Source: Paramecium sonneborni
Lineage: Eukaryota; Ciliophora; Oligohymenophorea; Peniculida; Parameciidae
Assembly (NCBI GenBank): GCA_905182985.1
Contig: CAJJDN010000046.1
Location: 237,298 to 301,297 of the forward strand
Reading direction: 5' to 3'
Length of the DNA: 64,000 nt
Position 1 is the stretch's first letter. Each line of letters starts with the position of its first letter. The notes under the pieces are model-generated. The model was not told the DNA's origin, did not search any database, and saw nothing but the letters and a program-made list of their open reading frames with translations. The position numbers were made by a program, and so were the translations under genes. Below are positions 63,201 to 64,000 of this stretch, in pieces.

Positions 63201-64000
63201 TCAATTCTTCTTTCTTTTTTACATTAAAGTTTTTAAAGACTCCCCTTAATTTTTTTGTTTAGCAAGATTTTTATTTTCTTAAGTTTTAACTTTATCAGGA
63301 AAGAGAGTTTTTTAAATATGAATAATTTGTGAATCAGTAGAAAGTACCTAATAATAATAGAAATTATTAAATTACAATCCAATCTTATTTTTCTTCATTT
63401 TCATCTTAATCATCATCATCTGAATCTACTTCATCATAGGCTGCTTTTACTTCTTATGCATCTACTGCATTTACTTATATCTAAAAATATAGTAAATTTT
63501 ACTTCTTCATTTTCATCTTTATTATTTGAATCTAAATTTTTATTTTGAGATTAATTAGATTAGAGATTTTTTTCTTCTAATTCCTTAGCTCTTTTTTCTT
63601 CTAATTCTTGTTACTCTCTTAATAATCTTTCTTCTTATTCTTATCTTTTTCTTCTATATACATCTTCCACATCCTAATTAACTTTTAATTCTTTTGATAA
63701 ACCTTATGTTTTCATAACTTCAATTTATGCAATAACTTAATCATTTGAGACCATCTTTTCTTTAGCAAAATCTGATATTTTTTAACTTGTTGCAAAAAGT
63801 AATGAAAAAGTGCTTTTTAAATTAGAAATTCTTTTTTCTTTTGCAGCGTGATAAGATTTTTCTTTTTACATAATCTCTATTTCTACTTCTTTTTATCTTA
63901 TTCCTTAATCCAATTATTCTATTCCTTACTCTTTTAGTTTTTCAGCTTCTTCATTCTCTTTTTCCTTCAACAAATATAATATTATTTCATTTATTTCTAT
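63201..64000 (-). CDS. Charged acidic/basic protein, N-terminus outside window
   Basis: At least 245 aa; the frame is open to the window end. Lys/Glu/Gln-rich helical sequence (KRQEQEERLLREQQELEEKR), then an acidic block (AAYDEVDSDDDDQDENEEK), and a basic C-terminus LKTLMQKRKKN-TGA. Two introns (22 and 28 nt) near 63485 and 63350 are inferred. No recognised domain; the alternating charge suggests a nuclear or RNA/protein-scaffolding role, but nothing proves it. Confidence 0.7.

Noticed and set aside
1..64000. Widespread pseudogenes from frequent TAA/TAG
   Set aside because: These codons fall at glutamine positions in conserved families; the ciliate code explains them.
1..64000. tRNA, rRNA, CRISPR, transposon or bacterial operon features
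   Set aside because: Looked for by eye; none supported. Gene content and introns are eukaryotic.

Overview
The window is macronuclear-type DNA of a ciliate, almost certainly Paramecium or a very close relative. The DNA is very A+T rich. Long conserved proteins read through only if TAA and TAG are glutamine and TGA is the sole stop. Introns are tiny (mostly 20-29 nt, GTA...TAG), and genes are packed with gaps of 18 to a few hundred bp. In thirteen genes, removing the introns I infer leaves an exact multiple of three from ATG to TGA, which supports those models. I saw no rRNA, tRNA, transposon, CRISPR array or telomere repeat. Conventional (standard-code) ORF finding breaks nearly every gene here into fragments.

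Layout. 1-3229 (+): K+ channel with a cyclic-nucleotide-binding domain (CNBD), 5' end outside the window. 3448-8183 (-): multi-pass membrane protein with a PAS domain (TmcB-like). 8543-10910 (-): coiled-coil protein. 10982-13538 (+): pseudokinase-TPR protein. 13557-16673 (-): second CNBD channel. 16802-17803 (-): WD-like protein. 18078-20445 (-): seven-transmembrane receptor fused to a phosphatidylinositol-phosphate kinase (GPCR-PIPK). 20466-21533 (+): MYG1. 22831-25200 (+): unknown helical protein. 25230-26563 (+): RING/TRAF zinc-finger protein. 26825-31891 (+) and 33880-38785 (-): two more TmcB-like proteins. 39495-41880 (+): H+-pyrophosphatase. 42595-43005 / 43785-44195 (-): one ER thioredoxin-like gene, present twice. 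45365-45653 (+): small lipid-anchored protein. 46255-48208 (-): Tousled-like kinase. 48296-49085 (-): EF-hand protein. 49212-51713 (-): third CNBD channel. 51738-56202 (-): giant coiled-coil protein. 57521-59509 (+) and 59529-61596 (-): convergent paralogous GTPases. 62001-63118 (-): sideroflexin. 63201-64000 (-): acidic/charged protein, 5' end outside the window.

Assembly caveat. Single N bases at 22780, 33463 and 43073 each sit between two seemingly identical copies of about 1.1-1.2 kb. These look like overlapping contig ends that were abutted rather than merged. Three genes are therefore shown once whole and once truncated or duplicated. The true locus is probably about 60.5 kb.

Themes. 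Membrane signalling dominates: three K+ channels, three PAS receptors-like proteins, one GPCR-PIPK, and four proteins with N-terminal Met-Gly that look myristoylated. The most notable points are a conserved zinc-knuckle after the CNBD in all three channels, the GPCR-PIPK fusion, the pseudokinase-TPR protein, and the mirror-image GTPase pair with a cysteine-rich module.
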